The notes under the pieces are model-generated. The model had not been told where the DNA came from. It was given only the letters and a program-made list of their open reading frames with translations, and made no database searches. A DNA stretch of 64,000 nt from JACVRW01 sp963716215 (lineage in GTDB: Bacteria; Actinomycetota; Thermoleophilia; Solirubrobacterales; Thermoleophilaceae). The stretch is taken from the NCBI GenBank assembly GCA_963716215.1, contig OY970298.1, positions 868,001 to 932,000 of the forward strand, given 5' to 3'. Of the stretch, positions 1 through 7,993 are shown piece by piece (position 1 is the first letter of the stretch; each line of letters opens with the position of its first letter). Both the position numbers and the translations under genes were made by a program.

Positions 1-55
1 CGATCCCGCGCGACGCGCCGGTCACGACCACGCGGCTGCTTGGGCCGAGCTCCAC
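1..55 (-). CDS. Short-chain dehydrogenase/reductase, N-terminal fragment
   Basis: Only the first 18 codons lie in the window. They encode a short lead-in followed by VVVTGASRGI, the glycine-rich NAD(P)-binding loop (TGxxxGxG) that opens classical SDR oxidoreductases. The GTG at 53-55 is preferred as the start because a TAGAGT box ends 7 nt before it, the leaderless spacing seen repeatedly in this window; a GTG at 62-64 is in frame and also possible. The gene is divergent from the DtxR-type regulator. Substrate cannot be told from so little sequence. Confidence 0.75.
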   Translation of the reverse strand, partial: MELGPSSRVVVTGASRGI

Positions 56-62
56 GCCGGCC

Positions 63-68
63 ACTCTA
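63..68 (-). promoter_or_regulatory. -10 box of a leaderless promoter (SDR gene)
   Basis: TAGAGT on the minus strand, 7 nt before the GTG at 55. No Shine-Dalgarno sequence is present, so transcription probably begins at the start codon. Confidence 0.5.
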
Positions 69-77
69 GTCGGGCGT

Positions 78-83
78 TAGGAT
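78..83 (+). promoter_or_regulatory. -10 box of a leaderless promoter (DtxR-type regulator)
   Basis: TAGGAT followed by 7 nt and then the ATG at 91. No ribosome binding site fits between them. The position and the TANNNT form match known actinobacterial leaderless promoters. Confidence 0.55.
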
Positions 84-90
84 CATCTCG

Positions 91-804
91 ATGACGCACG
101 ACCAGGCCACTGTCGCCGAGGAGGAGTACCTCCAGATCATCTATTGGCTGCAGGAGGCCGGTCTGCCAATCACCGGGGCGAACATCGCCAGGGCGATGCA
201 GGTCTCCGCCCCGACCGTGCACGAGATGATCGGTCGCCTCGAGGGGGACGGCTACGTCACCCGTGCGGATGACAAGAGCCTCAGCTTCACCGACACCGGC
301 CGAGAGCACGCCTCCCAGATCGTTCGCCGCCACCGCCTGATCGAGCGCTTCCTCACCGACGTCTTCGACATCCCGTGGGACCAGGTCCACGAGGAGGCGG
401 AGCGGCTGGAGCACTGGATGTCGCCGGTAGTCGAGGAGCGCATGCTGCGAGCGATCGGCGACTCCAAGACCTGCCCCCACGGCCACCCGATCTTCGAGGG
501 CGAGCGCGAGCAGGGAGTGCCGCTCGCCGACGTGGCCGAGGGCGCCGACGTGCGCGTGCTGCGCTTCGAGAACGAGGCGGAGGACCTGTTGCACTACCTC
601 AAGGACACCGGTCTACACCCCGGCCTGGTGGGCACGCTCGGCCACGCCGGCGACGAGGAGATCGTGATCGAGGCCAGCGGAGCCAGCCACTCGATCACAC
701 GCAGCGTCGCCGAGACCGTCTCGGTCGTCGCCGACCCCTCGCCGCCCGTGCGGGTGGCCCTGCCGGACCAGCTGGTACTCGGTAAAGAACGCTACGGACG
801 CTAG
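91..804 (+). CDS. DtxR/IdeR/MntR-family metal-dependent transcriptional regulator
   Basis: The 237-residue protein has the three-part DtxR layout. A winged helix-turn-helix occupies about residues 8-70 (recognition helix near SAPTVHEMIGRL). A dimerisation and metal-binding domain follows at about 75-140, with the family signatures DQVHEEAERLEHWMS (98-111) and CPHGHPI (128-134). The C-terminal part, about 145-237, has the size of the FeoA/SH3-like domain. Family members repress iron or manganese homeostasis genes when metal is bound; which metal applies here cannot be decided, and no target operator was recognised. The start follows a TAGGAT box by 7 nt. Confidence 0.93.
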   Translation: MTHDQATVAEEEYLQIIYWLQEAGLPITGANIARAMQVSAPTVHEMIGRLEGDGYVTRADDKSLSFTDTGREHASQIVRRHRLIERFLTDVFDIPWDQVHEEAERLEHWMSPVVEERMLRAIGDSKTCPHGHPIFEGEREQGVPLADVAEGADVRVLRFENEAEDLLHYLKDTGLHPGLVGTLGHAGDEEIVIEASGASHSITRSVAETVSVVADPSPPVRVALPDQLVLGKERYGR

Positions 805-819
805 GCCGTCGGGCTCGGC
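798..819 (+). repeat. 22-bp direct repeat, copy 1
   Basis: These 22 bases recur exactly at 1014-1035. This copy contains the TAG stop of the DtxR-type regulator; the other contains, on the opposite strand, the stop of the membrane protein gene. The two copies flank the intergenic segment. Confidence 0.7.
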
Positions 820-970
820 GCCCCGCTGTCGGCTCGGCACGGGACAAGAAACGCGTCCACGCCCTGGGTGTGCCCCCGCGGCCGGGATTCGCCCCACCTG
901 AGTACCAAATCAGCGTCCACCTCGCTGCCCGCGCGGACGTGAGCTGCTTTTGGGCCGAGGATCGACCGAT

Positions 971-1009
971 GCGCGGCCCGGGTCTGGCGAAGCGCCCTCC
1001 GGGCCGCGC
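971..1009 (-). terminator. Hairpin downstream of the membrane protein gene
   Basis: An 11-bp perfect inverted repeat (971-981 with 999-1009) with a 17-nt loop lies just past the stop codon at 1017. It lacks a T tract, as is usual in high-GC actinobacteria. The facing gene ends at 804, so it could stop transcription from both sides. Confidence 0.5.
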
Positions 1010-1013
1010 GGTC

Positions 1014-1035
1014 ACGCTAGGCCGTCGGGCTCGGC
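1014..1035 (+). repeat. 22-bp direct repeat, copy 2
   Basis: Exact repeat of 798-819. It covers the last codons and stop (1017-1019) of the minus-strand membrane protein gene. Confidence 0.7.
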
Positions 1036-1523
1036 TCCGGCGGAGGCGGAGGCGGCGGTGCCGCCGCAGGTGTCGACTCGGCCGGGCTCTCGGCGTTCGC
1101 GCGCCAGCCCGCGTAGGCGATGCCGCCCGTGGCGATCAGGGCGAGGAACGGGCCGAACTTGCGGCCGAAGTCCACGGCGTTGCCAGCGGCCTCGGGCACG
1201 TCGGGGCCCGGGATGTCGATCAGGCGGAACAGCACCAGCAGCACGCCTACGCCGCCCGCGACGAGCAGGATCAGCGCACCGGGGACGTCGTCCGGCATCG
1301 ATCCGGTAGCCCGCGCGACGGGTACGCCGATCGCCGTCAGTGCGACCAGGAACAGCAGGATGTCGATGAAGCCCATCGCCTCCCAGGCGTTCACGCTCTC
1401 GCTGGCCGAGAAGCCGCCGACGTTCACGTCGACCCCGTACCACGGCAAGAACAGCACGATCAGCAGTACCAGCCCGCTCGCGGCGGCGATCTGGTCGCCG
1501 ACGCTCAGCTTCGATGTATCCAT
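1017..1523 (-). CDS. Small four-helix membrane protein of unknown function
   Basis: 168 residues. Four hydrophobic segments are visible at about 13-31, 49-70, 83-103 and 122-141, followed by a proline-rich hydrophilic tail with a run of seven prolines. I recognise no named family. The start is well supported: ATG at 1523 is preceded by an AGGAGG Shine-Dalgarno sequence at normal spacing, unlike many neighbours that appear leaderless. It is transcribed towards the DtxR-type gene and is followed by a strong hairpin. The second segment pair resembles general actinobacterial integral membrane proteins, but no role can be assigned. Confidence 0.8.
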   Translation of the reverse strand: MDTSKLSVGDQIAAASGLVLLIVLFLPWYGVDVNVGGFSASESVNAWEAMGFIDILLFLVALTAIGVPVARATGSMPDDVPGALILLVAGGVGVLLVLFRLIDIPGPDVPEAAGNAVDFGRKFGPFLALIATGGIAYAGWRANAESPAESTPAAAPPPPPPPEPSPTA

Positions 1524-1603
1524 GTTGCGCCTCCTAGGTTGCGATCCGATTCGACGCGCGTCCGGAAACTCATGCCCGACCCCCGCGGAAACGGACGGAC
1601 GTA

Positions 1604-2360
1604 CTAGCGCGCTCTGCGCTCGGCGAACCCGCGTAGCGCCGCCTTGGCGTCGTCCTCCTCGAACAGGCGCAGCGCGTGCTGGGTCTCGCGGTCCATCGCC
1701 TCGGGCAGCAGCGGCCCCGAAGCGCTCGTTGAGCATTGCCTTGGTGGCCGCGACCGCGGCGCGCGAGCTGTTCGAGAACACGCCCGCCCAGTGCTCGATG
1801 CGCGCGTCGAGCTGCTCCGGTGCCACGATCTCGGTCGCGAAACCGCGCTCGCGTGCCCACCCCGCGTCGCGCGGCTCGCCGCCCAGCAGCAGCTCGCGCG
1901 CGCCGGTCTCGCCGAGCACCTCGGGCAGCAGCAGCGTGCCGGCGTTGCTGGCCACCAGGCCGATGCCGATCTCGGGCGTCATCAGCCGCATCCGGTCCGT
2001 GCACAGCCGCAGGTCGCAGCTCGCCGCGAATTCGAGCGCGCCGCCGACGCAGACGCCGTCGACCGCGGCGATCGCCGGCACCGGCGCCGCCAGGACGACC
2101 CGGGTCAGGCGCTGGAAGCCCTCCATCGTCTCCGCCCACGCGGCCGAGTCGGCCTCCACGGCCGCCTGCAGGTCGTCGCCGGCCGAGAAGTGCCCGCCGG
2201 CCCCGCGCAGCACGATCGAGCGCACGTCCGGGTCGGCGCCGGCTGCCTCGATCGCGTCGGCGATGGCGGCCATCGTGGGCACGTCCCACGCGTTGCGGCG
2301 GGCCTGGCGGTCCCAGGTGATCGTTCGGGCCGTGCCCAGCTCTTGGGTTGTGACTGTCAT
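1604..2360 (-). CDS. Enoyl-CoA hydratase/isomerase family protein, interrupted by a +1 frameshift
   Basis: Crotonase-fold protein of about 251 residues once one base is removed. The oxyanion-hole segment GHFSAGDD (56-63), the second loop GGALE (106-110) and the acidic position in TPEIGIGL (from 128) are all present, so a hydratase or isomerase acting on an acyl-CoA is likely. The reading frame breaks at the CCCC run 1715-1718 (one extra C/G). Dropping it restores a normal C-terminus ending ERRAR at the TAG 1604-1606. Its ATG overlaps the TGA of the upstream CoA ligase gene (ATGA). It is the last gene of the hydantoinase operon, where it could process the CoA thioester made by the ligase. Confidence 0.85.
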
Positions 2361-3628
2361 GCGGTGGTCTCCCTCCTGAGCGTCTCCACCGCCGGCGGCA
2401 GCGGGTCCCCGCGCGCGGTTCGGTGGACGATTCGGGTCTTGTGCTCCGCCACGGGCAGCGACCCAGGTTCCAGGCGCGTCACGTCGAAGCGCGCCCGCAG
2501 CGAGCTGTGCAGCCGATCGGTCACGCCGTTCAGGTCCACCTGCTGCGGCGCCTCCACGTACACGCGCAGCGGCGGCACGATCGGGTCGCCCTCGGCCACC
2601 ACGCAGTGGCGCCCGAGGCGGGCGTCGGTGGCGAGGATCTCCCCGATCGCCTGCGGGTAGACGTTCACGGCCTGCACTCGCAGCATGTCGTCGCGGCGGC
2701 CGTCGATGCGAATGCGCGGCTCGCTCCGCCCGCACGCGCAGCGGCTCGTCCACACCTGCGCCAGGTCGCCGGAGCGGTAGCGCAGCAGCGGCGACGCCTC
2801 GCGGCGCAGATGCGTCCAGACCAGCTCGCCGGTGGCGTCGTCCTCGAGCGCAAGCTCGGAGTCGGTGTCGGGATCCACGAGCTCCAACACCGCATGGTCG
2901 CCCACCGTCAGGTGGAGGCCCTCGCCCTCGCCGCAGGCACCGCCCATCGTCGACCACACGTCGCTCATGCCGAAGGAGTCGGCCACCGTCGCGCCCCAGC
3001 TGCCCTCGATCTCCTGGCGCACCGCGGCCAGCCCCGCGCCGGGCTCGCCCGCCGTCACGATGTGGCGCAGGCCCAGCTCGGCCGGCTCGATGCCCGCCTC
3101 GCGCGCGCGGCCGGCGAGGTAGGCGGGGAAGGAGAGCGTGCCGAAGATCGCGTTGATGCGCAGCAGCGGGATCAGCTCCAGCAGGCGGCGCGACTGGCCG
3201 GTGCCGACCGGCACCACGGTGGCCCCGCTGGCCTCGAGCGCCATGTGGTCGGCGATCCCGCCGGCGTAGAGCGCGTAGTTGAGGCAGTGGGCGACGGTGT
3301 CCGAAGGACGCAGCCCGGCGATCCGGAACGCCTCGCCGCCGACGGCGCTATTGGCCAGGTGGTCGCTCTGGGTGAAGCCCACCGCCACCGGCTCGCCGGT
3401 CGTGCCCGAGGTCACGTGCATGCGCGCCAGGCGCTCGCGCGGCGCGCACAGGTGCGGACCGAAGGGGGGCTCGCGGCGCTGGCCCTCCCGGAGCTCCTCC
3501 TTGGTCGTGAACGGCAGGCGCGGCAGGTCGGCGGCCGTGCGCACGTGCTCGCGCAGGCCGCGCAGCCGCTCCGCGTAGAAGGCGCTCGACCGCTCCAGGT
3601 ACTCCAACTGCTGCGCGAGCGCGCTCAC
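2357..3628 (-). CDS. Phenylacetate-CoA ligase-like AMP-binding enzyme (PaaK family)
   Basis: 423 residues, the usual length for PaaK-type adenylate-forming ligases. The P-loop-like motif HVTSGTTGEP is at 71-80, the ATP/adenylate motif YRSGDLAQVW sits in the second half, and RIDGRRDDML marks the hinge to the C-terminal domain. A CAC pair before GRSEPR is typical of PaaK-type enzymes. It should activate a carboxylic acid to its CoA thioester with ATP. The GTG start overlaps the preceding TGA (GTGA) and the stop overlaps the next ATG, so it is translationally coupled on both sides. The acid is probably the product of the hydantoinase and amidase steps, which is inference from gene order. Confidence 0.87.
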   Translation of the reverse strand: MSALAQQLEYLERSSAFYAERLRGLREHVRTAADLPRLPFTTKEELREGQRREPPFGPHLCAPRERLARMHVTSGTTGEPVAVGFTQSDHLANSAVGGEAFRIAGLRPSDTVAHCLNYALYAGGIADHMALEASGATVVPVGTGQSRRLLELIPLLRINAIFGTLSFPAYLAGRAREAGIEPAELGLRHIVTAGEPGAGLAAVRQEIEGSWGATVADSFGMSDVWSTMGGACGEGEGLHLTVGDHAVLELVDPDTDSELALEDDATGELVWTHLRREASPLLRYRSGDLAQVWTSRCACGRSEPRIRIDGRRDDMLRVQAVNVYPQAIGEILATDARLGRHCVVAEGDPIVPPLRVYVEAPQQVDLNGVTDRLHSSLRARFDVTRLEPGSLPVAEHKTRIVHRTARGDPLPPAVETLRRETTA

Positions 3629-4867
3629 TCGAATGTGGACAGCTCCCCGGCGGCCGCGAGCGAGACCGCGGCGTCCACGGTGCGGCTGTAAGCCTCGATC
3701 GCCACGCGCAGGTCGGCCTCCGGCGTGTCCTCCTCCTTCGTGTGCGAGACGGGCGGAGAGGAGGACGAGAAGATCATCACGGTCGGCAGCAGCCGCGCCA
3801 TCTCGGCGGCGTCGTGCAGCGGGCCGCTGGGGATCGCGGTGTCCTTGCCGCCCGCCTCGACCACCGCCTCGCGCGCCACGCCGATCAGCCGGTCGTCGAA
3901 CGGGATCGGCGGGATCGACCAGATGTAGCGCACCTCCACCTCGCAGCCGTGGTCTGCGGCTGCCCGCTCGCACGCGTCGCGCGCCTCGGCGAGCATCGCG
4001 GCGAGCGAATCCGGGTCGAGGTGGCGCTGGTCGAGCAGCATCTCGGTGCGGCTCGCCACGGCCGTGATCACGCCGGGCTCGCTGGTCGTGCCGCCGACCG
4101 TGGACACGCCGTCGTGGCGGATGGCGACCTCGCGGATCGCCAGCGCCGCCTGGGCGGCGGCCAGGAACGAGTCGCGGCGCAGCGCCATCGGCGTCGCTCC
4201 GGCGTGCGCGCCCTGGCCGGTGAACACGGCCACGTGCCGCTCCACCCCGCAGGTGCCGAGCACCGTCGCGGCGGGCTCTTCGCGGCTCTCCAGAACCGGG
4301 CCCTGCTCGATGTGGAGCTCGATGTAGGCGCGCGCCCCGCGCAGCTGGGAGTGCGACTCGTGTGCGCGCGCGAGGTCCACGTCGTAGCGAGCCACCACAT
4401 CCTCCAGGCGCTCGCCGTCGCGGTCGCGGAGATCGCGGGTCTCGTCCACGTCGAGCGTTCCGGCGCAGGCGGATGAGCCGAACAGGCTGCGCCCGAACCG
4501 TGCTCCCTCCTCGTCGGCCCAGTCGACCAGCCGCAGGCCCACCGCGCGGCTTGCCGCGCTCGGCCTGCGAGCGCAGCACCTCGACCGCGGAGAACACGCC
4601 CAGCGCACCGTCGAGCCACCCGCCGGCGGGCACCGAGTCGACGTGCGAGCCGACGATCACGAAGCCGTCCTGCTCACCGGGGAGGTCGGCCCAGAGGTTG
4701 CCCGCGGCGTCGACCTGTACCTCCACCGGCAGCTCCTCCAGGCGTGAGCGCAGGAACTCCCGAGCGCGCGCCCACTCGTCCGTCCAGCACACGCGCCGAG
4801 CGCCGTCCGGCCCGCCGGTCAGGCGGGCGAGCTCGCGCAGGTCGTCGAGCACTCGGCCGGCGTCCAT
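3625..4867 (-). CDS. Hydantoinase/carbamoylase-family amidase (M20-type Zn hydrolase), interrupted by a +1 frameshift
   Basis: About 413 residues after correction. The metal-binding pattern of the N-carbamoyl-L-amino acid hydrolase/allantoate amidohydrolase group is present: GSHVDSVPAGGWLDGALG (73-90, His and Asp ligands), WADEEGARFG (the catalytic and bridging glutamates), HIEQGPVLE, and the dimerisation-domain motif GQGAHAGATPM. The frame shifts near 4540-4547, where one base too many separates GKPR from GLRLVDW. The ATG shares bases with the stop of the hydantoinase gene. The enzyme would open an N-carbamoyl (ureido) product of the hydantoinase, releasing CO2 and ammonia. Confidence 0.87.
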
Positions 4868-6253
4868 CACGATGCGACGGCCGTGGCGGCGGCCAGCGAG
4901 CGCGGCACGAAGCGGCCGTGGCCCGGCTGGGTGCGGATCTCGCCGCGGTCGTAGACCAGCTCGCCGCGGCAGAAGGTCTGGCGCACGCTCCCGGTGGAGC
5001 TCTCGCCCTCGAACAGGTCGTAGTCCACGTTCATGTGCGACGTGCGCCGTGGAGAACTCGAACGGCGTCGCGGGGTCGAACACCACCAGGTCGGCGTCCT
5101 TGCCGGCGGCCACGGCGCCCTTGCGGGCCAGCCCGAAGCGCCGGGCGATCGCGGTGGAGGTCAGGTCCACGAGCTCCTCCGGCGTGATTCGCCCGGTCGC
5201 CACCCCCAGGTCCCACAGCTTCACGAGGCGGTGCTGGATCACCGGCAGCCCGTTCGGGATCTTCGAGAAGTCATCGCGGCCGAGCGCCTTCTGCTCGCTG
5301 TTGAACGGAGCGTGATCGGTCGAGACGCTCTCGAGCACGCCGCGGTCCAGCGCCGCCCACAGCAGCTCCTGGTTGCGCTCGTGGCGCAGCGGTGGCGAGC
5401 ACACGTAGCGCGCGCCCTCGAAGTCGGGGCGCTCGAGGTCGTCGATGGTGTTGGTCAGGTACTGCAGGCAGGTCTCGCCCGAAACGGCGACGCCGCGTGC
5501 TTGGCCGGCCGCGATCTCGTCGGCCGCCAGCCCGCAGGTCACGTGCACGATGTACACGCTCGCGCCGGCGAGCTCGGCCAGGCGCACCGAGCGGTGCGTG
5601 GCCTCCGCCTCCAGCGCCTCCGGGCGCGTGTGCGCGTGGTGGATCGGGTCGGTCTGGCCGGCCGCGAGGGCGCGCTGCACGAGCACGTCGATGGCCCAGC
5701 CGTTCTCCGCGTGGACCATCGTCAGCGCGCCCAGGTCGCGCGTGGACTCGAGCACTCGGAAGAAGAGGTCGTCGGTGACCATCAGCACGCCCTTGTAGGC
5801 CAGGAACACCTTGAAGCTGCACAAGCCCTCCTCGACCATCGGCTCCATGTCGGCGAAGGTGCCCTCGTCGGCGGTGGTGATCGCCATGTGGAAGCCGTAG
5901 TCCACGTGGGCGGCTCCGGCCGCGCGGTCGGACCACTCCTCGAGCGACGAGCGCAGCCCGCCGGGGTGGCTCTGGATCACGAAGTCGACGATGCACGTGG
6001 TGCCGCCCGCCGCGGCGGCGCGCGTGCCGGTGTCGTAGTCGTCGATCGTGTGGGTGCCGCCGAACGGCATCGCCAGGTGTGTGTGGTTGTCGATCAGGCC
6101 CGGCAGCACGTAGCACCCCGTGGCATCGATCTCCTCGGCGTCCACGTCGCCGAGCGCGCCGACGGCAGCGATCTCCTCGCCGTCCACGAGCACGTCCGCG
6201 ACCGAGGAGTGGGTGGCGGTCACGACCGTGCCGCCGCGGATCAGCTTCCTCAC
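4867..6253 (-). CDS. Dihydropyrimidinase/D-hydantoinase, interrupted by a +1 frameshift
   Basis: Cyclic amidohydrolase of about 461 residues after removing one base. All metal ligands of the family are visible: DNHTH (H57, H59), the carboxylated lysine in FKVFLAYKG (K154), H181 in MVHAENG, H237 in IVHVTC and D313 in STDHAPF. The frame breaks near 5038-5042. Restoring it gives the classic HMNVDYDLFEGE C-terminal segment and a stop at 4867-4869. The GTG start overlaps the TGA of the LLM oxidoreductase gene. It should hydrolyse a five- or six-membered cyclic diamide (hydantoin or dihydropyrimidine type) to its N-carbamoyl acid. Confidence 0.9.
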
Positions 6254-7251
6254 GGGATGATCTCCTTGCCGTAGATCTCCAGGGTGCGCTCCTGGCCCTC
6301 CGTCATCAGGTAGATGTTGAACTGGTCGACGCCGATCGCCTCCAGCTCGGCGAGCTTCTCGCGCGCCTGCTCGGGTGTGCCGAGCACGCAGAAGCGGTCG
6401 CAGATCTCGTCGCTCACGAACGAGCCGTGCTTGGCGCCGACGCGCGAGTGCTCGTCGTAGTCGTAGTTGGTCTCGGCCGGCACGTAGTCGGTCAGCGCCT
6501 TCGGCACGACGGAGCCGTCGGCGCCGTAGCGGCCGATCAGGTCCCGGACGTGGTTGGACACCATCGCGGGGAACCAACGCACCTGCTCGCGGGCGGCGGC
6601 GAGGTCGGCGGAGATGTGGCTCGGTGCGCACACGATGCACTTGAGCGCCGCGGGATCGCGGCCGGCCTCCTCGGCCGCCTTGCGCGCCGTGCCCATCGTC
6701 CACTTGATGATGTCCGGGTCGGCGAGCTGGATGATCACGCCGTCGCCTACGCGCCCGGCGATGGCGAGCACGCGCGGGCCGTAGCCGGCCACGTGCATCT
6801 CGATCGGGGGCAGCTCCGGTCGCACCCAGGCGAGCTCGATCTCCGTGTCGTTCCAGGCGACCTTCTCCCCGTTCATGAGCGGCTTGATCATCCGCAGGGC
6901 ATCCTCGAACGGCCCGACGCGCACCGGCTGCTGGTTGATGTAGCGGCGCGCAGAGTCGCCACGCCCGATGCCCATCACCATCCGGCCGTCGGAGATGTCC
7001 TGGAGCGTCGCGTACGCGCTCGCGAGCACCGTGGGATCGCGCGTCCCCGGGTTGGTGACCATGTGCCCGAGCTTGATCCGCTCGGTCGCCGCCGCGGCCA
7101 GCGCCAGCGTGGGGGTGGACTCCTGCCAGAGCACGTGCGAGTCGTAGGTCCAGCCGTACTCGAAGCCGTGCCGCTCGGCCAGTGCCAGCAGCTCGATCAG
7201 CCGCTGGTAGGGCGGGTCGGGCAGCACCGTGACGCCGAAGGTCAGGGGCAT
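6250..7251 (-). CDS. LLM-class flavin-dependent (F420- or FMN-type) oxidoreductase
   Basis: 333 residues with the bacterial luciferase-like TIM barrel: N-terminal FGVTVLPDPPYQRLIELLALAE, the cofactor-side motif LGHMVTNPGTRDPTV, GRMVMGIGRGDSARRY, and the late segment FCVLGTPEQAREKLAELEA common to F420-dependent members. First gene of the hydantoinase operon, overlapping the next gene by 4 nt (GTGA). Known pyrimidine ring-opening oxygenase RutA belongs to the same superfamily, so a role in attacking the same heterocycle is plausible but unproven. The ATG sits 6 nt after a TACCTT box, suggesting a leaderless transcript. Confidence 0.88.
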   Translation of the reverse strand: MPLTFGVTVLPDPPYQRLIELLALAERHGFEYGWTYDSHVLWQESTPTLALAAAATERIKLGHMVTNPGTRDPTVLASAYATLQDISDGRMVMGIGRGDSARRYINQQPVRVGPFEDALRMIKPLMNGEKVAWNDTEIELAWVRPELPPIEMHVAGYGPRVLAIAGRVGDGVIIQLADPDIIKWTMGTARKAAEEAGRDPAALKCIVCAPSHISADLAAAREQVRWFPAMVSNHVRDLIGRYGADGSVVPKALTDYVPAETNYDYDEHSRVGAKHGSFVSDEICDRFCVLGTPEQAREKLAELEAIGVDQFNIYLMTEGQERTLEIYGKEIIP

Positions 7252-7257
7252 TGGAAC

Positions 7258-7263
7258 AAGGTA
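7258..7263 (-). promoter_or_regulatory. -10 box of a leaderless promoter for the hydantoinase operon
   Basis: TACCTT on the minus strand, 6 nt before the ATG at 7251. It would drive all five coupled genes down to 1604. Confidence 0.55.
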
Positions 7264-7264
7264 C

Positions 7265-7993
7265 CTACCCGGGCGCCGAGCGCTGGCGCTGCCGCAGATC
7301 GAAGTAGAGCAGCGTGGAGAAGAGCGCCCCGAACGGCTGGGTCACCGCGCTCGCGACGACCTGGCCGATCAGCGCCCAGACCGCACGGTCGGAGCTTTCG
7401 GCCGCGGCCGAGAACGGGGTGCCGAGCAGCACGGCCAGCACGAGCGCGACCACGTTCACGAGCACGATCAGCCCGAACGTCCGCCACCACTCGCCGGCCA
7501 CCAGGCCGCCGCTGGCGCGGAGCGCGCTCGCGCCGTGCGCGCGCTCCAGCACGACCGCCTGCGGCACGAAGTACCACCGCACGAACAGGTAGACGCCGGG
7601 CAGGATCACCACGGCGCCGAGCAGGATGCCGCCGGCGGCCAGCAGCACGGCGAAGAACACCGGGCTGAACGACTCGAACCCCTTCACGAGCGCCTCGCGT
7701 GCGCGCGGCGACCCGCCCGCGGCCACCGACTGCAGCGCGTACACGCAGATCGCCGTGATCAGCGGCGCCACCACCAGGTACGACACGGCGGCCGGGATCG
7801 CCGCCTCGGCGAAGCTGGGGCTGCTGTCGTAGTCGGAGGTGAGCTGCTCCAGGCCCACTCCGCCCACGATCAGCTCGGATGGCACCACCACCAGCGCGCC
7901 GAGCGCGAGGAACGTCCAGAAGTGCCGGAAGTAGACGACCAGTGAGTCGCGCAGCAGCCCGCGCGCGTCACGCGGGCGTTCGAGCTCGATCAC
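7265..7993 (-). CDS. Multi-pass membrane protein of unknown function
   Basis: 242 residues with about six hydrophobic segments: FWTFLALGALVVVPSELIVG (about 25-44), AVSYLVVAPLITAICVYALQ, the long stretch FFAVLLAAGGILLGAVVILPGVYLF written here only by its ends, TFGLIVLVNVVALVLAVLLG, and a C-terminal segment before LRQRQRS. The layout (large cytoplasmic-loop pairs, GxYLFVRWYFVPQAVVLE-type central motif) is like the glycerophosphodiester-phosphodiesterase membrane-domain proteins common in actinobacteria, without the catalytic domain. Its ATG overlaps the stop of the aminotransferase gene, so the two are co-translated. No function is assigned. Confidence 0.75.
   Translation of the reverse strand: MIELERPRDARGLLRDSLVVYFRHFWTFLALGALVVVPSELIVGGVGLEQLTSDYDSSPSFAEAAIPAAVSYLVVAPLITAICVYALQSVAAGGSPRAREALVKGFESFSPVFFAVLLAAGGILLGAVVILPGVYLFVRWYFVPQAVVLERAHGASALRASGGLVAGEWWRTFGLIVLVNVVALVLAVLLGTPFSAAAESSDRAVWALIGQVVASAVTQPFGALFSTLLYFDLRQRQRSAPG

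Noticed and set aside
5033..6274. Long open frame on the plus strand opposite the hydantoinase gene
   Set aside because: It has no domain, is full of Arg/His/Val-type low-complexity sequence and is the antisense shadow of a conserved enzyme. High GC leaves many such frames open.
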